DNA of 64,000 bases, taken from NCBI GenBank assembly GCA_036804505.1, contig DAIRSI010000007.1, forward strand, positions 1-64,000, in the 5' to 3' direction. How positions within the stretch are numbered: the stretch's first letter is position 1; each line of letters opens with the position of its first letter. The notes beneath the pieces are model-generated. The model made no database searches. It was not told the DNA's origin and was given only the letters and a program-made list of their open reading frames with translations. Both the position numbers and the translations under genes were made by a program. Positions 54,361-63,762 of the stretch are shown here, in pieces. The stretch comes from Phocaeicola_A sp036804505. GTDB lineage: Bacteria; Bacteroidota; Bacteroidia; Bacteroidales; Bacteroidaceae.

Positions 54361-55927
54361 AGGCATGGTGCGGATAGTCTATGGTATAGTGCAGTCCGCG
54401 GCTTTCTTTGCGTTCCATGGCCTGACGCATAATGAGATAGCCTACATTGACCATGTTGCGGAGCTCACAAATTTCTTTCGAAGCCTTGCTGTGCTTGAAT
54501 AGGTCTTCCGTTTCTTCATAGATAATGTCTAGACGATCCCAAGCACGTTTCAGACGGAGATTACTGCGGACGATGCCCACGTAGGTACTCATAATCTGGC
54601 CTACCTCCTTCACACTTTGGGTGATGAGCACCATTTCTTCATTGTGGCGGGTTCCTTCATCATTCCATTCAGGAACTTTTTCGTTGAATGTATAGTTGTC
54701 GATGGTGCTCAGACTGTGCTTGGCGGCTGCATCAGCATAGACAACGGCTTCAATCAATGAATTGGATGCCAAGCGGTTGCCTCCGTGAAGACCTGTACAA
54801 GAGCATTCTCCAACGGCGTAAAGACGACGGATGGAAGAGCAAGCGTTGAGGTCTACCTTGATGCCGCCGCAAAGGTAGTGGGCGGCAGGAGCTACCGGGA
54901 TATAGTCTTTCGTGATGTCAATGCCCAGACTGAGGCATTTTTCATATATATTCGGGAAATGTTTTTTGGTTTCTTCGGGATTTTTGTGGGTGACATCCAG
55001 ATACACATGGTCATCACCCCGGTTCTTCATCTCGTTGTCAATGGCCCGGGCCACAATGTCACGAGGTGCCAAAGAAAGCCGTGGATCGTATTTCTGCATG
55101 AATTCCTTGCCGTCCATTGTGCGGAGTACACCTCCGTAACCACGCATGGCTTCGGTAATGAGGAAGGAGGGGCGGTCTCCCGGATGGAACAGAGCGGTGG
55201 GATGGAACTGCACGAATTCCATGTCCTTCACGGTGCCTTTAGCGCGATAAACCATGGCAATGCCGTCACCGGTAGCAACAAGCGGGTTGGTAGTTGTCTG
55301 ATAGACAGCACCGACGCCTCCGGTAGCCATCATGGTGACTTTGCTTAGGAAAGTATCAACTTTGTTGGTCTTCAGATCAAGGATATAGGCTCCGAAGCAC
55401 TCTATGTCGGGAGTCTGACGGGTGACGTTGATTCCCAAATGATGTTGGGTAATGATTTCTATGGCGAAATGTTTCTCGAAGACCGTGATATTAGGATGAG
55501 ACTTCAATGCATGAATCAAACTGTCCTGAATCTCGGCTCCTGTATTGTCCTTGTGGTGGAGAATACGGAATTCGGAATGACCGCCTTCACGGTGAAGGTC
55601 AAATTCTCCATTGTCTTTCTTATCGAAATTCACACCCCAGCTGATGAGCTCCTTGATTTGTCCCGGAGCTTCACGGACAACTTTTTCAACGGCTGCCCGG
55701 TCACTGATGTAGTCGCCGGCAATCATTGTATCTTCTATGTGTTTTTCAAAATTGTCCACCAAGGTATTGGTCACAGAAGCGACTCCTCCCTGGGCGAAAA
55801 AGGTATTGGCCTCTTCAAGTTCCGTTTTGCAGATCAGTGCAACTTTGCCTTTTGCAGCTACCTTAAGAGCATAGCTCATGCCGGCAATGCCGGAACCGAT
55901 GACTAGAAAGTCGAATTTTCTTACCAT
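54344..55927 (-). CDS. nadB: L-aspartate oxidase
   Basis: Flavoenzyme of 527 residues that oxidises L-aspartate to iminoaspartate, the substrate of NadA, in NAD synthesis. The FAD-binding VIGSGIAGMSYALKVA is at the N-terminus. Active-site and family motifs include FAQGGVASV near residue 45, GGVGAVYQTTTNPLVATGDG near residue 214, EFVQFHPTALF and GGNRLASNSLIEAVVYA near residue 377. Heads a five-gene operon with an outer-membrane protein, transporter, flavoprotein and GNAT gene. nadA is elsewhere in the window at 29.2-30.2 kb, so the pathway genes are split. Confidence 0.97.
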   Translation of the reverse strand: MVRKFDFLVIGSGIAGMSYALKVAAKGKVALICKTELEEANTFFAQGGVASVTNTLVDNFEKHIEDTMIAGDYISDRAAVEKVVREAPGQIKELISWGVNFDKKDNGEFDLHREGGHSEFRILHHKDNTGAEIQDSLIHALKSHPNITVFEKHFAIEIITQHHLGINVTRQTPDIECFGAYILDLKTNKVDTFLSKVTMMATGGVGAVYQTTTNPLVATGDGIAMVYRAKGTVKDMEFVQFHPTALFHPGDRPSFLITEAMRGYGGVLRTMDGKEFMQKYDPRLSLAPRDIVARAIDNEMKNRGDDHVYLDVTHKNPEETKKHFPNIYEKCLSLGIDITKDYIPVAPAAHYLCGGIKVDLNACSSIRRLYAVGECSCTGLHGGNRLASNSLIEAVVYADAAAKHSLSTIDNYTFNEKVPEWNDEGTRHNEEMVLITQSVKEVGQIMSTYVGIVRSNLRLKRAWDRLDIIYEETEDLFKHSKASKEICELRNMVNVGYLIMRQAMERKESRGLHYTIDYPHHAYDEKK

Positions 55928-55952
55928 GATAGTGTCATTTGCATATTTAGTG

Positions 55953-55960
55953 CAAAACTA
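55953..55960 (-). promoter_or_regulatory. -7 box for the nadB operon
   Basis: Minus strand TAGTTTTG followed by C, an exact match, with a leader of about 20 nt. Confidence 0.6.
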
Positions 55961-56065
55961 CTAAAAAGCTTTGTTGATTGGTAAGAATAATGTTTATTTT
56001 TTGTTATAACGTGTCTTTGGAGCTTGCAGATTGTGAAAAAGATTGTCTTATGAAGGAAAATTCGT

Positions 56066-56073
56066 TACATTTG
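56066..56073 (+). promoter_or_regulatory. -7 box for the PH-domain/dacB operon
   Basis: TACATTTG followed by C, an exact match, about 26 bp before the ATG at 56099. Confidence 0.6.
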
Positions 56074-56098
56074 CATACCGAAAAAAGTAAACAAAGAT

Positions 56099-56503
56099 AT
56101 GAACAGAACCTTTCAAGCCAAATCGGGCTTTTATGCCTGGCTGCTGGTGGCCCTTATGGCAGTGCTTGCTTTTCTTTCCCTATGGTACAAGAAACCTATT
56201 TCGGCCATTGTGGCTCTGGTTTTTCTGGGCTTTATTGTCGAGCGTATCATCCATACGGTCTATATTTTGACTGATGATAACTTTTTGATTGTTTGTAAAG
56301 GTCGTTTTACTCGGGAACAGAAAATTGCCATTAAAGATATTACTGTTGTGGAAGGTTGCCGGAGTTTTAATGTCGGCAGATATCATTTGCTTGAATATTT
56401 GCTGGTTCATTATGGTGAAAACAAGCAATCCGTTGCTTTGATGCCTTTGCTGCCCGATGAGTTTATGGAGTGTCTGGAAAAGAAGAGGAGGGCTCTGAAA
56501 TGA
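56099..56503 (+). CDS. Small membrane protein with bacterial PH-like domain
   Basis: Protein of 134 residues: two N-terminal membrane helices (about 11-30 and 34-53), then a beta-rich cytoplasmic part (about 55-125, YILTDDNFLIVCKGRF, LEYLLVHYG) that resembles bacterial PH (bPH_2) domains. No function is known. The stop overlaps the start of dacB (ATGA), so the two are translated together, which hints at a cell-wall role. Confidence 0.8.
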   Translation: MNRTFQAKSGFYAWLLVALMAVLAFLSLWYKKPISAIVALVFLGFIVERIIHTVYILTDDNFLIVCKGRFTREQKIAIKDITVVEGCRSFNVGRYHLLEYLLVHYGENKQSVALMPLLPDEFMECLEKKRRALK

Positions 56504-58116
56504 AAAAGTTTTCCCTTGTTTTCATCTGGACGTTTGTCATTCTTTCGATTGTTACCTTTGCAGAGTCCTGCCACACGGTGGCAACCATGCCTTCAAACAA
56601 ATTGACAAAAAAGGGCAGGGTAGTAGTGGTACACAAAAACAGGCTTGTCCTACATACGCTCAAGGATTCTCTTAATCAGGATGAACTTGATACCTTGTCG
56701 GCGCTTTCCGATTCGGATTCCATTGCCTCGGCTCTTGACTCCATCGCCCTTGATTCACTAAACAAGGATACCCTTGTCAAGGTTCCTTTGCCACAGCGAT
56801 TGGCTGCTCTCATGGATCGATTTGAGAAAGATTATCCGACAGCGGAAATAGGATTTGCAGCTTATGACCTGACTGCAGATTCTTTGATATATGGCTATCA
56901 GAACAAGAAACTTTATCGTCCTGCATCAACACAAAAAGTGCTCACTGCAGTAGCCGCCCTGGACCAATTAGGGCCAAGCTATAAGTTTGAAACCCGCCTT
57001 TACCGTACTGGAGCTGTTGTGAAAGGAACATTGCAAGGAGATTTATATGTAGTGGGGAGCCTTGATCCTGAATTTGACAATGCTGATATGAATATGTTGG
57101 CAGATGCAGTGGCCAGACAGGGAATTGAACGCATTGAAGGGCATGTGATAGGGGATGTCTCGATGAAGGATTCGCTTTATTGGGGCAGCGGTTGGGTCTG
57201 GGACGATACGCCTCAGGATTTTCAACCTTATCTGACCCCGTTGATGTTCAGCAAGGGGTATGTCTCTGTGACGGCAACTCCTACAACGAACGGACGATCC
57301 GCCGTATTGCATGTTAGGCCTGAATCTTCTTTTTATCAGGTAGTGAATCAAACCACCAGTCGTTCGTCTGGTTCAAACTCATTCAGCATTACCCGAAATT
57401 GGATAGGAGGGGGTAATCAGATTGTGGCAACCGGTAATGTGACTTCGCCAGTGACCAAAACCGTAAATATCATCCATACTCCGGATTTCTTTATGTCGAC
57501 ATTTCTAGAACGTCTGAAAGCTAAAAAAATAGAGGCTGACTCTTGTTCATACGGTGAATATTCGGGTGAAGGGGAGTTGATAGCTTCCACCTCGCACAGT
57601 TTGGAACAGGTGATGAGGAGAGCTCTGAAAAAGAGTGATAACCTTTCGGCCGAGGCTATGTTTTATAATTTGGGGGCAAAGCGTTCAGGTTCGAAATATA
57701 TCGGAACAAAAGAATCCATCGGTGCCATATCCGCTCAAATGGTCAAGGCCGGATTGAATCCCAGAGATTACAGAATAGCGGATGGGAGCGGGATTTCGCT
57801 TTATAATTATACGACAGCAGATGCCGAGGTGCAGATGCTGAAATATGCATATAAACAACCTACCTATACAATATTTTATTCCGCATTGCCGATAGCCGGT
57901 ATAGACGGAACCCTGCGTAGTCGCATGAAAGGAACTCTGGCACGTGACAATGTTCATGCCAAAACGGGAACAGTGACCGGAATCAGTTCTCTGGCAGGGT
58001 ATATAACTACATCCGACGGCCATCAGGTCGCTTTCTCGATTATTTGTACGGGAGTACTGAGGGCACGTATAGGACGCATAATTCAAGATAAGCTTTGCGT
58101 GGCAATGGCTGAGTAG
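56500..58116 (+). CDS. dacB: D-alanyl-D-alanine carboxypeptidase/endopeptidase (PBP4 class)
   Basis: Penicillin-binding protein of 538 residues acting on peptidoglycan peptides in the periplasm. The three active-site motifs are S143-T-Q-K146 (nucleophile Ser and Lys), S379-D-N381 and K488-T-G. The long gap between the first two is typical of PBP4-type proteins, which have domains inserted there. The N-terminus is hydrophobic (about 5-24) and is followed by a Cys in AESCHTV, so it may be a lipoprotein. The start at 56500 is chosen because it overlaps the preceding stop as ATGA; the frame opens 30 nt earlier. Its stop is 5 bp from the mutS stop. Confidence 0.94.
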   Translation: MKKFSLVFIWTFVILSIVTFAESCHTVATMPSNKLTKKGRVVVVHKNRLVLHTLKDSLNQDELDTLSALSDSDSIASALDSIALDSLNKDTLVKVPLPQRLAALMDRFEKDYPTAEIGFAAYDLTADSLIYGYQNKKLYRPASTQKVLTAVAALDQLGPSYKFETRLYRTGAVVKGTLQGDLYVVGSLDPEFDNADMNMLADAVARQGIERIEGHVIGDVSMKDSLYWGSGWVWDDTPQDFQPYLTPLMFSKGYVSVTATPTTNGRSAVLHVRPESSFYQVVNQTTSRSSGSNSFSITRNWIGGGNQIVATGNVTSPVTKTVNIIHTPDFFMSTFLERLKAKKIEADSCSYGEYSGEGELIASTSHSLEQVMRRALKKSDNLSAEAMFYNLGAKRSGSKYIGTKESIGAISAQMVKAGLNPRDYRIADGSGISLYNYTTADAEVQMLKYAYKQPTYTIFYSALPIAGIDGTLRSRMKGTLARDNVHAKTGTVTGISSLAGYITTSDGHQVAFSIICTGVLRARIGRIIQDKLCVAMAE

Positions 58117-58121
58117 TCCGG

Positions 58122-60737
58122 TTATTTGCCCGAAATGATTTTCTTGATATCGTTGAGCTTGTTCAGCGCTTCGATAGGAGTGAGGCGATTTACATCCAAA
58201 TGCAATATTTCATCACGAATCTGACAGAGTACAGGATCATCCAGTTGGAAGAAACTAAGCTGCATGCCTCCGCGCGTTTCTGCAATTTCCGTAGTGGGAC
58301 GGGGTGCGATACCTTCCTGTCTGTTCTCTTTCTCCAGTTGCTTCAGGATGTCATTGGCCCGTTTGACAATGCTCTTGGGCATTCCCGCCATTTTGGCTAC
58401 ATGAATACCGAACGAATGTTCGCTGCCTCCGGGTTCCAGCTTTCTTAGAAAGATTACTTTATTGTCGACTTCCTTCACCGTAACGTTATAGTTCTTGATG
58501 CGCGGGAAGGATTTCTCCATCTCGTTCAGCTCATGGTAGTGGGTAGCAAACAACGTCCGGGCATGTCCACGTGCATTTTCATGAATGTATTCCACGATTG
58601 CCCATGCAATGGATATACCGTCATAAGTGGAAGTTCCCCGGCCTAATTCATCAAAAAGAACCAAACTGCGAGGGGAGAGGTTGTTCAGAATATCTGCAGC
58701 CTCGTTCATTTCGACCATGAAGGTTGACTCGCCCATGGAGATGTTGTCACTGGCACCTACGCGGGTGAATATCTTGTCCACTAAGCCTATTCTTGCACTC
58801 TCTGCAGGAACAAAGCAACCAATCTGTGCCATTAGGGTGATGAGAGCAGTCTGTCTCAGCAAAGCTGATTTACCTGCCATATTCGGACCGGTGATGATGA
58901 TTATTTGCTGCTTTTCGCTGTCGAGCATCACATCATTGGCAATATAATGCTCTCCGGGTGGCATTTGGGTTTCGATGACCGGATGGCGTCCTTGCTTTAT
59001 TTCAATGACGTCACTGTCTTCAATGACGGGGCGCATGTATTTGTTCTCTTGCGCTGCAACAGTAAAAGAATACAAACAGTCCAACTTGGCTATCAGGTTG
59101 GCATTAATCTGTATGGCGGGAATAAATTCCGTGAGTGAAAGTACAAGGTCGTTATAAATCTTGTTCTCCAAAATAAGGATTTTGTCTTCGGCTCCAAGAA
59201 TCTTTTCTTCATATTCCTTAAGCTCTTGAGTAATATACCGCTCGGCATTGACAAGGGTTTGTTTTCTGATCCATTCTTCGGGAACTTTTTCCTTATGTGT
59301 GTTGCGGACTTCTATATAGTAACCGAAAACGTTGTTGTAAGCTATTTTAAGGCTTGGTATGCCCGTTTTTTCTATTTCACGCTGTTGTATCTGTATCAGA
59401 TAGTCTTTGCCTGAAAATGCGATTTTACGGAGCTCGTCCAACTCTTCATTTACTCCATCCTGAATGATGCCTCCTTTGTTTGCCAGAAGAGGAGGATCGT
59501 TCTTGATTTCCTTGGCAATCCGTTCCCGGACGGAAATGCAGAGATTGAGCTGCTCGCCGATACGTTTCAGGTTCTCATCTTTGGCCATCAGGCAAGCTGT
59601 CTTGATGGGTTCGATAGCTTGCAAGGCTATTTTTAGTTGGACAACCTCACGGGGAGATACGCGTCCGACAGCTACTTTGGAAATGATGCGTTCCAAATCT
59701 CCGATGCAATGCAGCTGATCTTCCAAAAGCTCTCTGAATTCAGGTTCGCGGAAGAAATATTCTACCATGTCGAGACGTTCGTTGATTGGCTTCACATCTT
59801 TGAGAGGGAAAAGAATCCATCGTTTCAGCAGTCGAGCACCCATAGGGCTGACGGTTTTGTCTATTACATTCAGAAGACTGCATCCTCCTTCATTCATGCT
59901 GTTGAGGAGTTCCAGACTTCGGATGGTATATTTGTCTAGTCTCACGTAGCGGTCTTCCTCAATGCGGGCAAGAGAAGTAATGTGTCCGATATGAGTATGC
60001 TGGGTTATTTCGAGATATTGCAAGATAGCACCCGAAGCAATGATTCCGTTTTTGAGATGCTCAACACCGAATCCTTTCAAGTTTTTGGTTTCGAAATGCC
60101 TCAATAGTTTTTCACGTGCGGCAATTTCAGTGAATATCCAGTCGTCCAGTTCAAAGGTAAAGAACTTGCTGCCGAAATTGGCTTCGAAGATATCTCTCTT
60201 ACCTCTTTCGAAAAGTACTTCCTTGGGACTGAAGCTGTTCAAAAGTTTGTCCACATAATCAAAAGGTCCTTCTGCCGTAAGGAATTCTCCTGTTGAAATA
60301 TCCAGAAACGATATTCCACAGGCTGTTTTTCCGAAATGTACGGCTGCCAGGAAGTTGTTCTCCTTGTTGTTGAGGACATTGTCATTGATGGAAACGCCCG
60401 GGGTAACCAGTTCCGTTATTCCACGTTTGACAAGTTTTTTGGTGGTTTTCGGGTCTTCGAGCTGGTCGCAGATAGCCACGCGCTTGCCTGCCCTGATGAG
60501 TTTGGGCAGATAAGTGTCCAACGCATGATAGGGAAATCCGGCCATTTCTACACCTTGGCATTGGCCGTTTGCCCGTTTGGTAAGTGTGATGCCAAGAATA
60601 TCTGCTGCAATGACAGCATCCTGGGCATAAGTTTCATAGAAGTCACCGCAGCGGAATAGCATAATCGCATCCGGATGTTTGCTTTTCAAACTATAGAATT
60701 GCTTCATCATCGGAGTCAATTCCGTTTCATTTGCCAT
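58122..60737 (-). CDS. mutS: DNA mismatch repair protein MutS
   Basis: MutS1 ATPase of 871 residues that recognises mismatches. The mismatch-binding F-Y-E is in CGDFYETYAQD near residue 33. Connector, lever and clamp domains follow. The ATPase has Walker A GPNMAGKSALLRQ near residue 620, Walker B with DELGRGTSTYDGISIAWA near residue 698, and ATHYHEL. Full length. Last gene of the ychF-lgt-mutS operon, starting 22 nt after lgt. Intact, so no mutator state is suggested. Confidence 0.98.
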   Translation of the reverse strand: MANETELTPMMKQFYSLKSKHPDAIMLFRCGDFYETYAQDAVIAADILGITLTKRANGQCQGVEMAGFPYHALDTYLPKLIRAGKRVAICDQLEDPKTTKKLVKRGITELVTPGVSINDNVLNNKENNFLAAVHFGKTACGISFLDISTGEFLTAEGPFDYVDKLLNSFSPKEVLFERGKRDIFEANFGSKFFTFELDDWIFTEIAAREKLLRHFETKNLKGFGVEHLKNGIIASGAILQYLEITQHTHIGHITSLARIEEDRYVRLDKYTIRSLELLNSMNEGGCSLLNVIDKTVSPMGARLLKRWILFPLKDVKPINERLDMVEYFFREPEFRELLEDQLHCIGDLERIISKVAVGRVSPREVVQLKIALQAIEPIKTACLMAKDENLKRIGEQLNLCISVRERIAKEIKNDPPLLANKGGIIQDGVNEELDELRKIAFSGKDYLIQIQQREIEKTGIPSLKIAYNNVFGYYIEVRNTHKEKVPEEWIRKQTLVNAERYITQELKEYEEKILGAEDKILILENKIYNDLVLSLTEFIPAIQINANLIAKLDCLYSFTVAAQENKYMRPVIEDSDVIEIKQGRHPVIETQMPPGEHYIANDVMLDSEKQQIIIITGPNMAGKSALLRQTALITLMAQIGCFVPAESARIGLVDKIFTRVGASDNISMGESTFMVEMNEAADILNNLSPRSLVLFDELGRGTSTYDGISIAWAIVEYIHENARGHARTLFATHYHELNEMEKSFPRIKNYNVTVKEVDNKVIFLRKLEPGGSEHSFGIHVAKMAGMPKSIVKRANDILKQLEKENRQEGIAPRPTTEIAETRGGMQLSFFQLDDPVLCQIRDEILHLDVNRLTPIEALNKLNDIKKIISGK

Positions 60738-60759
60738 TGCTTTTTCTCCTTATATAGTT

Positions 60760-61614
60760 TTATTTTTCTGCAATTTTCTTCAACCAAGGGCCGCCTATCA
60801 TGCAGGCAATGCCTAAGATGATGAAAGGGATACTTAGGATTTGACCCATATCGATGAGTAATCCTTGATCGAGTCCGCCTTGTTCTTCCTTAAGGAATTC
60901 CACCAGAAAGCGGAACGTAAAAATAGTGGCGATACAGTATCCGAAAAAGAATCCACTACCCACCTTTTCCTTATGTTTTTTATAGATATAATATCCGATG
61001 AAAAAGATGATGAGATAGGCGATAGCTTCATAAAGCTGGGCCGGATGGCGTGCGAAGTTCTCGCCGTTGCGCACAAAAATGAATCCCCATGCTACGTCAG
61101 TTGCTTTTCCTACAATCTCGGAATTCATCAGGTTTCCCAAGCGGATACAGCAGGCAGCTATAGGGGTGGCAATTGCTATGTTGTCGAGTACTCTCATCAG
61201 ATTGATCTTTGTCTTCTTGACATACATCCACAAGGCAATCATGAGTCCGATGGTACCTCCATGGCTGGCAAGCCCTTCATAGCCAACATACCTCCAGTCC
61301 CAAGTGTTCTGGGCGAAATGGATCGGGAAAAATATCTCGATGAAATGTTTCAGACTGCCAAAGTAGTAGGCCGGATCATAGAAAAAGCAATGTCCCAGAC
61401 GGGCTCCTACAAATATTCCCACAAGGCAGTATATGAAGAGAGGTTCAAAAAGAGATTCCTTGATTTTCTGGTCTTCATAGAGTTTCCGGACAATCAGGTA
61501 ACCTAAAAAGAGGCCTATGCACCAGCAGAGGGAATAATACAGGATTGCTACGTGTCCAATTCGGAAGATTTCTTTATCCGGATTCCAGACAATGCTCAAT
61601 AGTTGATCAATCAT
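60760..61614 (-). CDS. lgt: Prolipoprotein diacylglyceryl transferase
   Basis: Inner-membrane enzyme of 284 residues that attaches diacylglycerol to the lipobox Cys of prolipoproteins, such as the SusD proteins of this window. About seven membrane helices. Conserved segments are the N-terminal YSLCWCIGLFLGYLIV, RLGHCFFYDPAYY, GGTIGL, the signature RLGNLMNSEIVGK near residue 158, and HPAQLYEA near residue 192. It starts 15 nt after the ychF stop. Confidence 0.97.
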   Translation of the reverse strand: MIDQLLSIVWNPDKEIFRIGHVAILYYSLCWCIGLFLGYLIVRKLYEDQKIKESLFEPLFIYCLVGIFVGARLGHCFFYDPAYYFGSLKHFIEIFFPIHFAQNTWDWRYVGYEGLASHGGTIGLMIALWMYVKKTKINLMRVLDNIAIATPIAACCIRLGNLMNSEIVGKATDVAWGFIFVRNGENFARHPAQLYEAIAYLIIFFIGYYIYKKHKEKVGSGFFFGYCIATIFTFRFLVEFLKEEQGGLDQGLLIDMGQILSIPFIILGIACMIGGPWLKKIAEK

Positions 61615-61629
61615 ATTATCGGTATTAGT

Positions 61630-62733
61630 TTATACATTGAAACGGAAATGCATGATATCACCGTCCTGAACGATGTAGTCTTTGCCTTCTATAGCAAGTT
61701 TTCCTGCATCGCGGACAGCAGATTCAGAACCGTATTGGATGTAATCTTCGTATTTGATTACCTCAGCACGGATGAATCCCTTTTCGAAATCAGTGTGAAT
61801 GACACCTGCACACTGAGGTGCTTTCCAGCCTTTGTGATAGGTCCACGCCTTTACTTCCATTTCACCGGCGGTGATAAAGGTTTCGAGATTCAACAATTTG
61901 AAGGCTGTCTTAATGAGACGATTGACTCCTGATTCTTTTAATCCCAATTCTTCCAGAAACATTTGGCGTTCATCGTAGTTATCGAATTCGGCTATCTCGG
62001 ATTCCGTTTTGGCAGCAACAATCAGGAGTTCGGCATTCTCGCCTTTAATAGCTTCACGGACCTGGTCCACATATTTGTTTCCACTTCCGGCACTGGCTTC
62101 ATCGACATTGCAGACATAAAGAATTGGCTTTGCAGTGAGCAGGAATAAGTCATGGGCTATTCTTTGCTCGTCTTTCGATTCGAAAGAAACCGTACGGGCC
62201 GATTTTCCCTGATCCAATGCTTCCTTGTATGTCTTTAATATGTTGTAGGTCAATTTGGCTTCTTTATCACCACCTGTCTCGGCTTGTTTCTGTACTTTGG
62301 AAATGCGGCTTTCTATTGTTTCCAAGTCCTTCAATTGGAGTTCTGTATCGATGATTTCCTTGTCGTGCACCGGATTGATGGTACCATCTACATGGACGAC
62401 ATTGTCGTCATCAAAACATCTCAGTACATGGATGATGGCATCAGTTTCTCTGATGTTGCCCAAAAACTTATTACCGAGACCTTCTCCTTTACTGGCACCT
62501 TTTACGAGGCCGGCTATATCTACAATTTCCACGGTTGCCGGAACGATTCTTCCCGGATGCACGATTTCTGCCAGTTTGTTCAGACGTTCGTCAGGAACGT
62601 TGATAACACCGACATTCGGTTCAATCGTACAAAAAGGGAAATTGGCTGCCTGTGCTTTTGAACTAGACAGACAGTTGAACAAAGTCGATTTGCCCACATT
62701 CGGCAATCCTACAATACCACATTGTAAACTCAT
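61630..62733 (-). CDS. ychF: Redox-regulated ATPase YchF (Obg family)
   Basis: P-loop nucleotidase of 367 residues that binds ribosomes and prefers ATP. G1 is GLPNVGKSTLFNCL at the N-terminus, G3 is DIAGLVKGASKGEGLGN near residue 72, and the G4 position is CNVDEAS instead of NKxD, the basis of ATP preference in this family. A coiled coil (about 130-165) and a C-terminal TGS domain follow. First gene of the operon with lgt and mutS. Confidence 0.97.
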   Translation of the reverse strand: MSLQCGIVGLPNVGKSTLFNCLSSSKAQAANFPFCTIEPNVGVINVPDERLNKLAEIVHPGRIVPATVEIVDIAGLVKGASKGEGLGNKFLGNIRETDAIIHVLRCFDDDNVVHVDGTINPVHDKEIIDTELQLKDLETIESRISKVQKQAETGGDKEAKLTYNILKTYKEALDQGKSARTVSFESKDEQRIAHDLFLLTAKPILYVCNVDEASAGSGNKYVDQVREAIKGENAELLIVAAKTESEIAEFDNYDERQMFLEELGLKESGVNRLIKTAFKLLNLETFITAGEMEVKAWTYHKGWKAPQCAGVIHTDFEKGFIRAEVIKYEDYIQYGSESAVRDAGKLAIEGKDYIVQDGDIMHFRFNV

Positions 62734-62762
62734 ATCTTATTTTAGTTTTTTCTTTTAATGTG

Positions 62763-62770
62763 CAAAGATA
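62763..62770 (-). promoter_or_regulatory. -7 box for the ychF-lgt-mutS operon
   Basis: Minus strand TATCTTTG followed by C, an exact match, with a leader of about 23 nt. Confidence 0.6.
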
Positions 62771-62813
62771 ACGATTCCTTTTGAAAGTTTGTTCGTAGTT
62801 AACTTATTATTCG

Positions 62814-62821
62814 TAATTTTG
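62814..62821 (+). promoter_or_regulatory. -7 box for the EamA gene, giving an almost leaderless mRNA
   Basis: TAATTTTG followed by C, an exact match. The ATG at 62831 begins 10 nt after the box, so the transcript would start only 3-5 nt before it. Confidence 0.6.
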
Positions 62822-62830
62822 CTTACGATT

Positions 62831-63709
62831 ATGAAACAGGCATTTATAAAATTACATCTTTCTATTCTTTTGGCGGGGTGGACCGGAGTCTTCGGACGAT
62901 TGATTTCTTTGAATGAAGGTTTACTCGTTTGGTACCGACTAATGCTGGCATCTCTTTTATTTTTCTTATTTCTTGGTGTGATAAAAAAATTACGTAAAGT
63001 ACCAATCAGAGAAGCCTTGTTCATGGGTGCGACGGGTTTTCTGCTAGCCTTGCACTGGATCTTTTTTTATGGGAGTATTAAAGCTTCCAATGTTTCAATT
63101 GGCGTGATTTGTTTTTCTTCCATTGGCTTTTTTACAGCATTCTTGGAACCTATTTTCAATCATAAGAGAATATCTGTCAAGGAAGTTGCCTTTAGTCTTC
63201 TTACATTATTAGGAATTTCGCTTATTTTTAGTTTCGACACGCGTTACCGTATGGGTATAGGGCTCGGCATATTTTCCTCTTTGCTTTGTGCTCTTTATAC
63301 TTTGGCCAACAAGAGGGTCTCCCAAGGGAAAACAGCTAGTACAGTGTTGCTATATCAATTTTCCGGCGGTTTCTTATGCGTTTCTTGTTTGTTGCCTTTC
63401 TATCTTCATTTTTTTCCCGTCAAGACTCTTTTACCAAATTCAGCAGATTGTTTTTATCTTTTCTTCTTTGTTGTATTCTGTACGCTTGTGATGTATATTC
63501 TTCAGATACAGGCTTTGAAGAAAATATCGGCATTTACCGTCAATCTCAGTTATAATCTTGAACCGGTGTATAGCATCATTATTGCGATGCTTTTGTTTAA
63601 TGAAGCTAGAGATTTGAATGTTTCCTTTTATTTTGGAGTTTGTTTCATCATACTTTCCGTCCTGTTACAGAGTCTCAGTGTAATGAGTTTTTGGAGAAAT
63701 AAGGCATAA
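62831..63709 (+). CDS. EamA/DMT-family transporter
   Basis: Inner-membrane transporter of 292 residues with ten predicted helices in two EamA repeats (about 5-130 and 145-285). The first repeat contains WTGVFGRLISLNEGLLVWYRLMLA (split WTGVFGRLISL and NEGLLVWYRLMLA) and the second YNLEPVYSIIIAMLLFNEA, the usual DMT signature. The substrate (a metabolite exported or imported) is unknown. The frame extends to a TTG at 62789, upstream of the -7 box; 62831 is therefore the likely start. Confidence 0.92.
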   Translation: MKQAFIKLHLSILLAGWTGVFGRLISLNEGLLVWYRLMLASLLFFLFLGVIKKLRKVPIREALFMGATGFLLALHWIFFYGSIKASNVSIGVICFSSIGFFTAFLEPIFNHKRISVKEVAFSLLTLLGISLIFSFDTRYRMGIGLGIFSSLLCALYTLANKRVSQGKTASTVLLYQFSGGFLCVSCLLPFYLHFFPVKTLLPNSADCFYLFFFVVFCTLVMYILQIQALKKISAFTVNLSYNLEPVYSIIIAMLLFNEARDLNVSFYFGVCFIILSVLLQSLSVMSFWRNKA

Positions 63710-63710
63710 A

Positions 63711-63744
63711 AAAAGCCTGCAATTCTGTTTTGAATGCAGGCTTT
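63711..63744 (-). terminator. Intrinsic terminator for the right-edge gene
   Basis: Stem AAAGCCTGCA (63712-63721) with TGCAGGCTTT (63735-63744). On the minus strand the stem runs into seven T, so it ends the minus-strand gene at 63763. It may also stop the EamA transcript. Confidence 0.88.
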
Positions 63745-63762
63745 GAATGGTATCTTTAAAAA

